From Epiperipatus broadwayi (Eukaryota; Onychophora; Udeonychophora; Euonychophora; Peripatidae): a stretch of 64,000 bases of DNA. This document shows, piece after piece, positions 11,332 to 23,873 of the stretch (positions are counted from its first letter, which is position 1; each line of letters starts with the position of its first letter). The translations under genes and the position numbers were made by a program. The DNA lies in assembly GCA_028023455.1 (NCBI GenBank), contig JAQFVV010012530.1, forward strand, positions 1,304,001 to 1,368,000, given 5' to 3'. The notes under the pieces are model-generated. The model did no database searches. It was not told the origin of the DNA and worked only from the letters and a program-made list of their open reading frames with translations.

Positions 11332-12690
11332 ATGTTCGCTAGATGTAGCTTACCACTAGTTCCAAACAAGCTTTAATTATAAGTGCCAACAGAGAAAGAA
11401 TTCAAAATCTCTATCATACTATCCTCATCTCCAGACCAATTAGTTTTGAGCTTAATGGCTCACCTCAGTGAAGAGTTAGGATATCAGAAACTAGATCTAA
11501 AACTCCAACCCAGAGCACTTATTTAATATGTTACTATCAGTTTGAAAACTCGAATTTTTCAGAAACATAAATTTCTTCAAATCTAGCGTTACAAAACAGA
11601 TAGCTATATGGGTCTGAACTCAGTTCAGTTTCACCATATATCATTAGCTAAAGCAATATTACATCACAAAAGCCTTCAAGGGTACACTTATAATAATTAA
11701 TAAAACAAGTCACAAATTGTGCAACTTGCCTTTAAGCTTGTGCTAAAATGTTCACTAGATGGAGCTTACCACTAGCTTTATTAATTATTATAAGTGTACC
11801 CTTGAAGGCTTTTGTGATGTAATATTGCTTTAGCTATTAATATTTAATTAATATTTAATTGTTTTTGTTACTACTGACAGCTTCTTCAGTGTGTTAAAGC
11901 GTTTATATATACTATTAATATATGGTGAAACTGAACTAAGTTCAGACCCATATAGCTATCTGGTTTGTAAAGCTAGATTTGAAGAAATTTATGTTTCTGA
12001 AAAATTCGAGTTTTCAAACTGATAGTAATGCATTAAATAAGTGCTCTGGGTTGGAGTTTTAGATCTAGTTTCTGAAATCCTAACTCTTCACTGAGGTGAA
12101 CCATTAAGCTCGAAACCAGTTGGTCTGAAGATGAGGATAGTACGATAGAGATTTTGAATTCTTTCTCTGTTGGCACTTGTAATTAAAGCTTGTTTGGATC
12201 TAGTGGTAAGCTCCATCTAGTGAACATTTTAGCACAAGCTTAAAGGCAAGTTGCATAATTTGTGACTTGTTTTATTAATTATTGTAAATGTACCCTTGAA
12301 GGCTTTTGTGATGTAATATTGCTTTAGCTATTAATATATGGTGAAACTGAACTGAGTTCAGACCCATATAGCTATCTGGTTTGTAAAGCTAGATTTGAAG
12401 AAATTTACATTTCTGAAAAATTTGAGTTTTTAAACTGATAGTAACATATTAAATAAGTGTTCTGCATTGGAGTTTTAGATCTAATATCTGAAATCCTAAC
12501 TCTTCACTGAGGCGAGCCATTAAGCTTGAAACCAATTGGTCTGGAGATGAGGATAGTACAATAGAGATTTTGAATTCTTTTTCTGTTGGCATTTATAATT
12601 CAAACTTGTTTGGAGTTAGTGGTAAACTCATCTAGTGAACATTTTAGCACAAGCTTAAAGGCAAGTTGCACAATTTGTGACTTGTTTTAT
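11332..12690. repeat. Foldback family B: one inverted plus two direct ~450 bp units
   Basis: Unit 1 (11332-11764) is the reverse complement of unit 2 (about 11765-12235), and unit 3 (about 12236-12690) repeats unit 2 in the same direction. Shared landmarks include tagtgaacattttagcaca, gttcagacccatatagct and gaaactgaactgagttcag. Ends carry cactagatggagcttacc-type sequence, similar to the catctagtg motif of family A. No coding sequence is seen. Confidence 0.85.
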
Positions 12691-13103
12691 TAATTATTAT
12701 ATATATATATATATTTACACATGTTAAATTTTTAATTGTTAAAATGACTCAATTGTTTTATATTGTTGGAGGTATTAAAGCTCAATATACTTTTAGATTA
12801 AATAATTTTAGATTATACTTGTTTTTTAATGACATCATCATTTTTTAACTGGTAAAAAGTTTTTTTATTTTTATCTCGGGAGTTTTTATTTTATTTGCTA
12901 TGATCTGCTTATAGTATTAACAGGTTTGGAAGCATCTGTGAATAAGTCTCTCAAATTAAAGATTTGTTGGATGTTAATATTATGGGTATATAAAATTAAC
13001 ATTGGCATTAATTATCCTAACTCTACTATTAGATAAAGAATTTGATCTAGAATATCCTTTTATAAATCTAAAGGAAGAAAATGAAAATATTCTTAAAACA
13101 CTA
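12691..13103. other. AT-rich intron sequence, nothing recognised
   Basis: Begins with a short TA run and continues as AT-rich sequence without a readable frame or paired repeat. Confidence 0.5.
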
Positions 13104-14822
13104 TGGTAATCATCTGAAATCCGAGCACGGCCGCTTGGGGCGTTGATTCTATACAAAAATCAATCAAATATAACGTTACCGGATCGCCGCAACTTTTTTT
13201 TTTTTTTATATAACATGTTTTTTTTTTTTGATTAAACAAATTTTTTATTTCATTTACAACATGATTTCTTTTTTATTAAACAAATTTTTATATTCATTTT
13301 CGTTTTTTTTTTTTAACCTGATATTTTTCTTTATCCAACAAATTTTGGTAATTTAATTTTTTGAATTTTAAAACTTTGAACTGTTTCACGACATAAAAAC
13401 TTGTTTTAACCATGCCAAAAATATATAATGGGATAATTATTTGGGACTTGTTTCGACTTTGTTCTACCTTTTTTTTGGTTGACTAAATTGTTTTTCTTCT
13501 TATTAGTAAATCAAAACTAACTTTTGTGTTATTGGGGGTTCAAAAATTGTTTTGAAATCCCCACCCTCGGATCAATAATTGTAACATAAAGTCAATAATT
13601 TTACTTTTTTTTAAACAAATTGTTTTCACTTTTTACTTTTATTTATATTTCGTTTGAATTAGCCTTTTTTTTTTTTGCTTCTACAATAAACAGCTTTTTT
13701 GGGGGATTTCGTACTGTTATTCTTAACAAAAAGTCAACAAAAATAATCATTTATTTGAACTCCACTTGTTTTAACCCTGATGAAAAAATATAATGCAACT
13801 ATTTGGGTATTATTTCGAATTTATTCAACTTTTTGGGGGGGGGGGGGGGTTTGACCAAATTGTTTTTCGTTTTATTAAATAAAAAGTAACTTTTGTGTTT
13901 TTTTGGGGGATAAAAAATTATTTTAAAACACCCACCCTCACACTCTGAAAAAGAATTGTAACAAAATAATAATTTTTTTTTTTCAACAACTTTTTCTCAC
14001 TTTTTACTTTGATTTATATTTCGTTTGAATTACCTTTTTTTTTTGGCCTTCTACAATAAACTGCTTTGGGGGGGGGGGGGTTCATACTTTGTTATTATTA
14101 ACAAAAAGTCAACAAAAATAGTCATTTATTTTAACCCCACTGCAAAAAATATAATCCAAATACTTGTCAATTTGTAATGAAATGAAAAGAAAAAAAAGGA
14201 CACAAACTTTGGACTTTTTAAAATTATTTATTATTTTAGTGCTGTAATAAAAAGTGGACATTATGTGCCTGAAAAAAAGACACAATCTCACACACTTTCT
14301 GTACTCTGCAATTCTGAAGAAAAGTTTAAAAATTGCACGTTCTTCTCAGATCTTTTATTGGTCTCATATATTTTCCACGCTGAAACATGACTTAGCGCAT
14401 GAGCTTTGTTGAAGCGTGTTCGAACATACATTTTGCCCATTTTTTACATATTAAAATTTTTTTAGGGAAGGGTGGGGACCATTTGACAATTATTAGTAAT
14501 TAACAACATTATTTAAATAGAAATGACATTACTCTATTACGGAGATTTGAAAAGTTGTACCGACTTGAAATTCAAACACCCTCAAGCGATACGGTAATCA
14601 GCTATGAATAGAACAAATACGCGTAAATAGTTTCAAAGCACAAAACGAACCGTAATATTTTTGTGCAATGTCATGTAAAGCGGCCTGCCACAATGGGTTA
14701 ATACAATATTAAATGTTGTATTAGCTGTAAGGCCGGCCATAGAAACAGCATTTTTATGTGTTTTGTACACATAAACAATGCCCTAAGCAGCTGTGCCCAG
14801 ATTTCAGATGATTACTGAGCAT
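13104..14822. mobile_element. Non-coding element with ~40 bp terminal inverted repeats and internal tandem duplication
   Basis: The left end (ggtaatcatctgaaatc, then cgagcacggccgcttgggg) is matched in inverse at 14778-14820 (tgccctaagcagctgtgcc, then agatttcagatgattac). Inside, a unit of about 363 bp is repeated: 13401-13764, 13765-14125, then a short third start to about 14165. Its landmarks are ttgttttaacc, a G run, caaattgtttttc, cacccaccctc and acaaaaagtcaacaaaaat. No transposase is readable, so it is a non-autonomous DNA element. No target duplication could be fixed with confidence. Confidence 0.7.
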
Positions 14823-15419
14823 TGTAATGGTGACCCCCTCCCCAGTCATTGTATAAGCACAAACATTTAGCATCAGTGTCGCTCATAAATAAGCTTATTT
14901 CATACAGCTATATGTTAACCAAGGAGAATTAGAGAAGCATTTTATTAACAAACTGGATTGAGAAATTCAACATTGAAATATGCATTAATCTATTTATTGA
15001 TTATTAATGAAATCATGAACTAATAGAATCTCAAAGCACCCAAAAGCAAAACAGTCTTTGATTGGTTCACTGCATGGCAAAAGAGAGCCCCTGCAACCTC
15101 CCATACACAATTAATGAAGGAGAAGGCAACATCCACCAGACTTAGCAGTTTCTGGATGATGAGAATTTGTTTGATTTTCCATTTTTATTTTATTATCTAC
15201 ATAATAATGGCTAAATTCCCTATTTTACTGACCAGTATTGAATTTCAGTGAAAATGTAATCATTTATATATAGGTCTTATCAAATGCATGATTTCATTAT
15301 TTTAAGTTTTATCTAATATTCTTCTCATAGAAAAAGCTGTTGTATGTCCTATAGCTAGTGTTAATGTAAATGTGATTAATTATATATGTGTGTGTGTACA
15401 TGTATATTTTTATGTTGGA
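14823..15419. other. Intron sequence, nothing recognised
   Basis: Ordinary AT-rich sequence with a short tgtgtgtg run near 15388. No coding or repeat pattern was found. Confidence 0.5.
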
Positions 15420-15501
15420 CTATTTCTATCATTTAAAATTTTGAACTATATTTAACTATTAGTAGTAGAGGGGGGACTTTTTGTATGGGGGGGGGGGGGG
15501 T

Positions 15502-15532
<31 letters not shown>

Positions 15533-15760
15533 AAAAAAACATAGTATAGTACACAACATTTTAAGTAGAATTCTCTTCTCTCTTTTTCAGGTGTTTCTGG
15601 ATAACAAGTATCAGTACTATTATGGGATTTGAACATATGATGTAAATTTAAAGTAACTATTGTGCTTGAAATTCGGTATTCTAGTTTCTAAAATTCACCA
15701 GTTTGATTCCCATACAAGTACTGACACTGGTCGGGCTTAAAGCACCTTAAGAAGTGAGGG
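15420..15760 (-). repeat. SINE-like fragment containing a long G homopolymer
   Basis: Sequence shared with the SINE palindrome at 26650-27340: ttggactatttc at the outer end, an acaacattttaag block, a cttctctctttttcaggtg block and a gattcccatac box-B-like motif near 15705. Between the first two blocks lies a run of 14 G, one T and 30 G (15487-15531). The polyproline frame on the opposite strand is a product of this run, not a gene. Confidence 0.6.
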
Positions 15761-15867
15761 CTCATGAAACATGTTCCATACTAACTTGTGTGATAATACT
15801 AATAGTTAAATTTTGTTTCTTTTAGCCATTTTCCAATAACTTATATGGCCATAATATTATCAAAAAC

Positions 15868-16556
15868 TTATAAACACTTAATCAATTGAATTGTACATAA
15901 CTCAGAATAATAGACAATTGGTTTGTATGCAGTTTCATTTAATATCATCAAATTAATTTTCGTTCACAAATTTCTCAAGGTTCCATTTTAAAAATTAATC
16001 ACAGTGATAATATGTAAGAATGTATAGGTATTTATATATGTATATGTATTGATAGTATAATTTAGGAATTATAAGGTATAAAAAAGATGAATAAGAGAAT
16101 GTATAATGGATGTATATATATTAATATGGTCAGTGGTTTGATAAAATTGGGACGGAAATTGTCAATGTTAGAAAATAAGAAGCTGTAATATATATGAATG
16201 CTTATGTATTGATAGTATAAGAGGGGAATTGTTTATTTGATGATAGATAGTAGGTATAAGAAAGTAAAAGATAAATTAGAAAATGTATAATGGATGTATA
16301 CATAAGTGTAAATTTATAAAAATAATATTGTTTTTTATTTTTTCATGATTTTATTTTTAATGATGACCACTAGAGAGTGTATAAAGTTGTAGAACATTTA
16401 TTGTCACATGATTATTTTTTAAAATGGCATCTTGATAAGATTCATTTGTGAACAAAAATCGATTTGATGATATTAAATTAAATTGCATATAAATCAATTG
16501 TCTATTATTTTGAGTTATGTACAATTTGATTGATTAAGTGTTTAGTAGTTAAATGT
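15868..16556. repeat. Foldback element with ~130 bp arms
   Basis: Arms 15871-16000 and about 16400-16543 are inverted copies, including acacttaatcaattgaat, gtacataactca and ataatagacaattg. The 400 bp middle holds two diverged direct copies of an 85-100 bp segment (attgatagtataa ... gtataatggatgtata) at 16040-16120 and 16205-16300. No coding sequence. Confidence 0.75.
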
Positions 16557-16742
16557 ATTTGAAAAGTTTAGATGAAGTTTGAATTATTTAAAAAACATTT
16601 AAGAATTTAAAAACTAAATGATGGAAGTAATCCAACATATGATTGTAAGAAAAATGTCATTACCACAAAATTTCAAAAAGTTTATGTAAATGTAATAATC
16701 GAAGCAATTTTTTTTTAAAGCTGATTGAATTTTATGTTTTAG

Positions 16743-16814
16743 AATTTAAGGTATGAAATTACACAGAAGAATCAAGACATTATAGAACTCAATACTCAAG
16801 CATGTACACAGAAT
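16743..16814 (+). CDS. ODF2: ODF2-like exon 2 of those visible (24 codons)
   Basis: This small exon lies between tatgttttag and aat/gtaagt and is phase 0 at both ends. The translation, NLRYEITQKNQDIIELNTQ then ACTQN, continues the coiled coil and matches the position of human LLLLLQDKDKEVEELLQEIQ. It is too short for simple ORF listing and is recognised only from its splice sites, phase and position in the ODF2 alignment. The upstream intron is 10.5 kb and the downstream one 12.3 kb, both filled with repeats. Confidence 0.85.
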
Positions 16815-17035
16815 GTAAGTTTAATTTTGATATTATAGATTGGTTTATATGTATTGGGATATGAGAATAGCAAAAGTTCTGAATTTTTATTTTTGTATAT
16901 GTGAATACAATCTTGTATATCAGTTGCTACTACATTGCTATGGCAATGACATTTTGGAAGGATCTTAGCATTGTATGGTAGTATGAATAACCATCCATAT
17001 ATTGTTACTGTATTTTTTTTCTTTCTCATGTGTCG

Positions 17036-17112
17036 TAGTATCAATCGGGAAGCGAACCCACTAAACCGGGATAACTGCTTGTAAAGCAGCTGTCACTGAC
17101 CTCTCTATCACC
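17036..17112 (-). repeat. tRNA-like sequence, probable SINE head or tRNA pseudogene
   Basis: Read on the minus strand it has a five-base stem around a seven-base loop (gctgc / gcagt with loop tttacaa) like an anticodon arm. A T-arm-like gtgggttcgcttcccg with a box-B-type gggttcgcttccc follows. The acceptor stem does not close, so a functional tRNA is unlikely. Confidence 0.4.
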
Positions 17113-18548
17113 AATGCTTGACTATTGTTATTGTATTAATATTACTATTACTGATAATAATGATAACAACAATAATAAAAAAAGATTCCTCACACATCTT
17201 TTATCTACAAAAACCATAATTTAACCTATATATTTATATATCATCTCAATCTGTGACTCTTGAAAGGATATATGTCAAAGATTTCATTGTCCTCCTCCAT
17301 ACTTTAGGAACACCTCTTGGAACTTAAGGCTAATAATCTGCTAACTCTTTTATCTTTCCTTCAATCATAAACTTTTTAATAATGTTAGGTCTTCCCATTA
17401 TTGCCTTTATTAGCCCATTTAGTCTCTTGATGACTAGATTTTTTTAAAAATAGAATGTATATTGTAATTGTAACTTTCCTTTTGACAATTGATAATAATC
17501 AAGTTAACAATAAAATGGAAAACATATAATGTTTGCAAATTAATTTTATTCTAGTGGAAATTTAAAGATAACTAACAAGCAACCATGTATATGGTATAGT
17601 GACTACATACAACTTATTTTTAATTGGCAAGTCAATAATAGTCACAAGCAATGATCAAATTGAAGCCACGTAAAAACAAGTTTTCATACAGATTCAGTTT
17701 TATTTTCTGACTGTTACACTCCTTCCACCAAACACTTTATTACATTAACAACATAAATAATCAGCTTGGATTCAAGTGAAACATGACAAATAAAAAAATT
17801 ATTAACAACAACAATAACTTTAATTAAAGAATAGAATTATATGATGATAATAATAAAATATATTTAGATATTTACAATTAAAAAAAATTATATGATGATT
17901 ATGCGTGAGAGGAAAAAAATCTCTATAGCTTACAATGACTCTTTGAGAATAGCTATAGACAGTTCAATTAATTACTTTATTGTCTTTGTGAGCTCATCTA
18001 TATTTTGTATCCATAAATGTGGGAATATGGCCATTAATCAATTAATCTTAATATCCCCTGGCAGTATAACATTTTAGCTTCTTTTGGTTCATTCCATTGC
18101 AGTTTTCCTATGAGTTTCCATTGCAATTTTTCTCTGAGCATTTAAAATAAATAGATTTACAGATTAATTTATAGAAGTACATTTCTTTGAGACAATCGCT
18201 TAAGATAATTACTTTTCCTTTTGTAACAAGTAAATGTCAAATATTTCTTCAGCATTGAATAGTAATAAATAGATCGGCAGAATCAAAGTTAATTTTTAAG
18301 GTACAATACTGGAAAGATCAGGGAAAGCATTCTGGAGGGTTTTCTACTCCATAAAATGCATGATATTAACTTAAAAATCCTTACAAAATTTTATTGACTT
18401 TTATGCAATAAAAGACGTGACAATGAGGTAGTTACAATTCTTCCCACCATTTCTTAGAACACAGACGATTTTATTGTTTTTATTTGTATTTTTCTCAGTC
18501 ATTTGCAACTGGTTTCTATAGAAATGTTTCTTTTACTTAAAATCGTAG
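17113..18548. other. AT-rich intron sequence, nothing recognised
   Basis: No frame, repeat pair or exon candidate was found. The open frame at 17892-18077 has no recognisable similarity. Confidence 0.5.
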
Positions 18549-18785
18549 TAATATACATTAAGGCTGTAGCCTCAATCACATGTGTATAAAATGCGATAGT
18601 AGGGACCTCTACAGGTCTTTAAACCAGTTTGTGGTTTAAAGACCTGCAGAGGTCCCTACTATCGCATTTTATACGCATGTGATTGAGGCTACAAGAGTAA
18701 GCTTGTGGTTTAAAGACCTGTAGAGGTCCCTACTATCGCATTTTATACGCATGTGATTGAGGCTACAGCCTTAATGTATATTATT
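18549..18785. repeat. Near-perfect hairpin with a third repeated arm
   Basis: A segment reading tgaggctac on one side and gtagcctca on the other recurs three times: inverted at about 18563-18620, then direct at 18632-18694 and 18708-18772. The core (gtttaaagacctg, aggtccctactatcgc, attttata) is almost invariant. The outermost bases (atacattaaggctgtagcc / ggctacagccttaatgtat) also pair, so the whole block can fold as one hairpin with one copy looped out. The very low divergence suggests a young or gene-converted repeat. Confidence 0.85.
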
Positions 18786-21764
18786 TACGTAATGAATGTG
18801 CGTTTAAATAAATTTATAATTAAAATCGTAATATTTTAAAATAAAAAAATTATAATATATTTTAGTTTTAACACTTGCCAAATTTATTCTATATACATGA
18901 CTTTTAATATTTTGTTATTCATAATAAAGAAAAATATTCATAAAAGCAACACCTGTAAATTCACACATGAGGGTTACATTTGTCCCTCCTCCATTTAGGA
19001 ATAAAATAGAGTCGATTTAGCCATAAATATTGCACGATTTTATTTCTACATAAAAAGCCAATTTCTTTTAATTTTACAATAATACTACATCTTAACCATA
19101 CTTCTTTGGAAACAGACTTACAAGCTGGTATAATATTTATAATTTGTCATAACAAATAATATCATCCTTACAAATTCAGTACATTGGTATTCATATAAAA
19201 TTTTTTTTTTTTCATTAATTCAATTAAAATTATTTGTTCGATCTGTTCATTTGCCTACAATGTTGAGATGAGCAAAGAAATCTCCCATTGACAATGAGTA
19301 TATCATGCAACATAGATACCAAAAGAGCTATCTTGAGCACAAATATAATATCAATCAAACCATTTAATGAACAGTTCATTTAAATAAAGCCTTGGTTTAC
19401 TATGAGACTTAAAAGCTGACAATATAAAAATATGCCTTGTTCACTTTTAAGACTTAGAGGCTGACAATATAAAATATTATATGGTTGAAAAGAATGCTGA
19501 GAGAAGAACTCTAAAGTATCAATAAAACATGACAACTTCAAAACAATGAAACACTTTCCATTCATTATCTGTACAGAAAGCAGCATGATTAACCATTGAT
19601 AAACTTGTAAAATTAATTTTGGTTTCAAACTTATATAGTGTTTTCTTTTACATTCTTAATCAACAATGTAAAATATAGAGTGATATTTAAATTCTGAGCT
19701 CTGATGTTTTTTTTAAACTATTTATTTATTGACATTGTTGGAAAGTAGAGTATGAAATTTGTATATTAGCCTGATTTAAATATGACACAATAATTCTGAA
19801 ACTTCTATCAAACATTTAGAGTATAAGGCAGTACCTTATTTTTTTTTAACAACCTTTCAATATTAAATGGAGCATCATTATTATATGTAGTTCATTTGCC
19901 ATGGATTTTTTTTTTTCAATTATTGTTTTAGCATTTGAATAGTACAATTCATTTTTAAAAACTAGTCATTTTTTTCTCTGCTCTGTAGTGTACTATATGA
20001 ATTATTTGTCCATCATCCTCTATTACCCATTAACAAGTCCAGAATCATCAACTAAAAAGCCATCCTTATTCCTAGATTAAACTTTGTCTCATTCTAAAAT
20101 ATTTTTTAATCGGTTCGCAGGCCCTCACTCGGAATGACCTATAATACCTTTTATTTATCATATGGTATGTCTGATTCGTTTTTAGAAAAAAAATGAATAT
20201 TTCATTTGATGATTTCTAGCTCTACTTTTTACTCTCATTCTCGCATAATGAGTTCTTGAACATAATTTCTTATTAGACCACTTACCTAGCTTAATTATTT
20301 GCCTAAGCTCTGGATTTTTCTTTTCTAGTTCTCTAAATTTTAATCTGGGGAGTTTCCTAGTACTTGTATTATACATCAAACCAAACAAAATATTTTTATA
20401 TTTGACTATCTTCTTGATCATCTATTCTTTTTAATTATTTTGTTTTTCAAATCATACATTTCTTCATTCTTGCCTTTATTGTGTGTGAACTCAGATGCAC
20501 AGCCAACCATAATGCAGGTTTCACTCTCCAAGCTTCTATGTTAAAATTATTTAGATTATTACTATACAGAACATTTTTAACTAAAGCAGTCAGGCATTTA
20601 TCACTAGCTTTATCTGCTTCATCTACCATAACATTTTATTTATTATTTTTTCTAATCTCATTTATCAGTTGGACTTTGTTATCTTTTGCTTTTGTAAACA
20701 AAATTTTCATTTTTTCCTCTCTATTCTTTATTTTGCTTTTTTGATATCATCTATGATCTCTTTAAAACATTTGTTTAAATATGCTTTCTATATTCTCTTT
20801 AATTTCTTTATTTTGTTTAAACATGCTTTCCATATTCTCTTTCTTTATTTTGTGTTCATGATCATATTTGTAAAATTACCATCCCGAGTCTTAGTTTTAT
20901 TTTCCTGAGCTTCCATTTTTGCTTTATCTTATGTATAATTTATATTAAAAAAATTAGTTACTCACTTTTCTATAAAATTGTAAATAAAAAAATGTCAAAA
21001 AAAAAAAAAGTCAAGTCAGATGTCACATGACCTAATTTAATTATTTTAATACCATTGTAACATTACTTTTCAACTATGTGTTCAAAAAGTCTAACGTTGA
21101 TTGATTTAACATTTGTATTGTAATACACCAAAGTATGATTGAATAATATCATTTTACTTAAATTGATTTGGAAAAATTAATCATTAAACCAGATCAATTA
21201 CTAGTCTAACAACATCTACTGAAACTCAAATAATCAGTGATTATCAGACTAATGCATTTAAAATCCCTATTTTAGTTTTTGTCTTCATAATTGAACTTTA
21301 AGATTCAATGCTGGAATCACTGTGTTAAGTGTCTAGCAGCCATCTTTAATTTCATTTTACTATTCAAATTAAAGCAAAGTCAAATTCAAATCAGCATAAG
21401 ATTTGATACCACAAGTCAACCTATTTGAATCTGCTAATTACTAATTTTGCAAAAGATGACGCTAGAATGTTAAAACTATTCTTGGTTTATTATACTTTGT
21501 GAATTGAAAGATTAAGTGATTTGATGTTAAATTAATCAAATGGTTAGTTGCTTGGAGCATAAGGTTGAATTTTCATCCATGAATCTTGAACTCTCATGCA
21601 GATCTGGTATTCTATCAGATAGATATCATTTTACTTTTATAATAATTAAATAAAATCTCAGAAAATGATCATTCAACTGATACATAATTTGATGTAATTT
21701 AATTATACTAATAGCTTAAGCAATAAGAAATTATTTAATGTACCAATCGAAAAACCCACCAAAA
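18786..21764. other. AT-rich intron sequence, unassigned
   Basis: A direct duplication of about 47 bp (agctgacaatataaaa core) lies at 19391-19480. On the minus strand at 20182-20640 two short open frames (one with RKLPRLKFRELEKKNPELRQ) show amino-acid composition that could come from a decayed retroelement ORF, but I recognise no family. Nothing else was seen. Confidence 0.4.
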
Positions 21765-21905
21765 AAACTGCAAGTCGGATCCAAACTCAGGCGGTTCAAA
21801 CTGAATTCAAACCCAACTCACCAGCTCAGATTAGTAGAAATCGACAGCACAGTGCTATGTGCCAAGAAACTAGCTCAACGGTTGGTGAGGATCAGAGACC
21901 CCTGA
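21765..21905 (-). repeat. tRNA-derived SINE-like fragment
   Basis: The minus strand contains a box-B-like motif (gggtttgaattc) about 60 bases after a weak box-A-like segment (tgagctagtttcttgg). That spacing suits a tRNA with a long variable arm. The body and tail cannot be delimited. Confidence 0.35.
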
Positions 21906-23700
21906 ACTGACATTAATATCTGATAATAAACTGACTAAAATAATTTTAAATCAAATCATATGTATATGTTCGGGTTGCCAACATAGACAGCGAGTATTAA
22001 CATTAAAATAATTATAAAAGAATTAAGAACTAAGAAACCAAGTGTGTTTAGAAAATATTTAATAATAATAATTTGTTTTGTTTGAATTTTAAATAATGAT
22101 TATATTAATCACCTCTAGCCTTTAACAAAATTTATAATTATAATAAGAGTGGCGGTCCTTATTATATGCCAATAAATATTACGCAATATTTGAAGTCTAT
22201 CTATCTATATCCCCAACAAGAAAATAAAGGCAGATAAAGGTATTCATTAGTTAAGGAAATTATTACTCTAATTTTATTACGACAGAATGTGAGATTTATT
22301 TTCACATTCGCAAATCCCTTTATGAAGAGCAAGATACGTATTTTAGGGCATAACTTTAATCTTTATTGAAAAACTTATTTAATTAAATATATCTGATAAT
22401 TTGTTTGACTTTAATTGAAATCACTTCATCATGAATTACAAGCATCAGAGCGGGCTTTACTGGAACAGAGAGGTAACGGTGCTGACGAATTATGAGCTAT
22501 AAAGTGAAATTGAAAGACGATAGCTAGTCGATGATCGAAGTCCTATGGTGGCTTGCATCTGACAAGTCTTATGCCCTTTGACTAATATGAACAGGAGAGG
22601 AAGTGCTTTCTTCCTCGATAATTTAAAATAACAGAAATATTATCACCGACCAGCCTAACGGAGCGGAAGATTGCCCTACGTCAGCAACGTTCGAAGATGA
22701 TGACTTGATAGTCATCGTTTGAATACTAAAACCCATATAGAATGCTCTACATGATGACTTGATCAATTAATTAAAGTCAAACGAGCTTTTAACGAAAACT
22801 ATTTTAAAGTATTTGTAAATCATATTAATTATGCCCCAATCATCGTGCCCTTCCTGAATCTTAATAGCGAGTAACAGAAATTTGAATTAGAATATATTTG
22901 ATTCCTTTATCGGCCCTTTTGCAATAAAAACATTTTAAGATTATATATGAATAAATGAATATTAGTGAAACGAGAAAATAGCGGTGGCATAGATTAGAAA
23001 CGGAGCTAATAATTTATTATTAGCCAGTTATAAAAATAACACACATTTAATAATTTCTTTCGACTCGATGATTGATAGAACTGTATAAATCTAGTTCTAA
23101 TGGGCGAGAATTATTATCAGATTTAATATTATATTTTCTACATAAGGCAAATAGAACAAAGGAGTTTATCGAGTCGAAAGATTATTGGCATATAATTAAA
23201 ATAACAACATTAATAAATTACACATATATATATATAATATAATAAATGAACCACCAAGTAAGAAAAGAGAAAATTTAAAGACTAGAGGTTGAGAGAACTA
23301 CGATATAAATTTACAGTAGCATGAATAAAAGGTTTTATAAAGATTGTTACATTAAAGAATAAAAGAGCTCTAAAAGGGAGTGTAAAGTAAAGTTCGGAAC
23401 TGGCCAGAAAGTTTAAGGTTCATTATAGAAATATATATTACCCATTTCTTCCGGGCTGGGTCCTTAGGTTACACGTCCGAGTTGGTAAAAACGTAGGCAC
23501 CATTTGATTGATTACTTGAACAGCATTTTATTTGATTTTGGCAGTCTGATTTGTCCGGAAAGAATTTAGCAGCTCCATTGAAGATTTTCAGGGGACTTCA
23601 GGAACCGATAGCCAGATTCCTGACATTTAGCCCCTTACCATGATCAAAACACTATTTAAAATGCACAGAGTTTACTGCACTTCTCTACAACAAAGATGGC
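21906..23700. other. Intron segment of distinct composition, possible unrecognised mobile element
   Basis: G+C is higher and direct TA runs are fewer than in neighbouring DNA. A pair of inverted motifs (ctttcgactcgatg near 23058 and atcgagtcgaaag near 23169) lies within it. A TG (21960) to CA (near 23625) span would suit a solo LTR, but no matching target duplication was found. No coding frame is readable. Confidence 0.3.
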
Positions 23701-23843
23701 TTCTCTTTCTCCAAACTTTTCAGAGCTATATATACTGTCCTCTGATGCCTTCAGGCTAGCGCTTCTTTCATTATCAATGTTTTTAGATTTACTGGTTGTT
23801 TTTAGATACATTCCTTCGATAAGGCTTTCAAACTCATTAACTT

Positions 23844-23873
23844 GAATTCATTTTCTAATTAGAAAATGAATTC
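23844..23873. repeat. Perfect 30 bp palindrome
   Basis: gaattcattttctaa is followed immediately by its exact reverse complement. The neighbouring aaaatcagaaaatgatttt is a second small palindrome. Confidence 0.9.

Noticed and set aside
15433-15636. Polyproline open frame on the minus strand
   Set aside because: It is produced by the G homopolymer, with no support on either side.
17036-17112. Functional tRNA gene
   Set aside because: The anticodon-like arm and T arm can be drawn, but the acceptor stem does not close and box A is weak.
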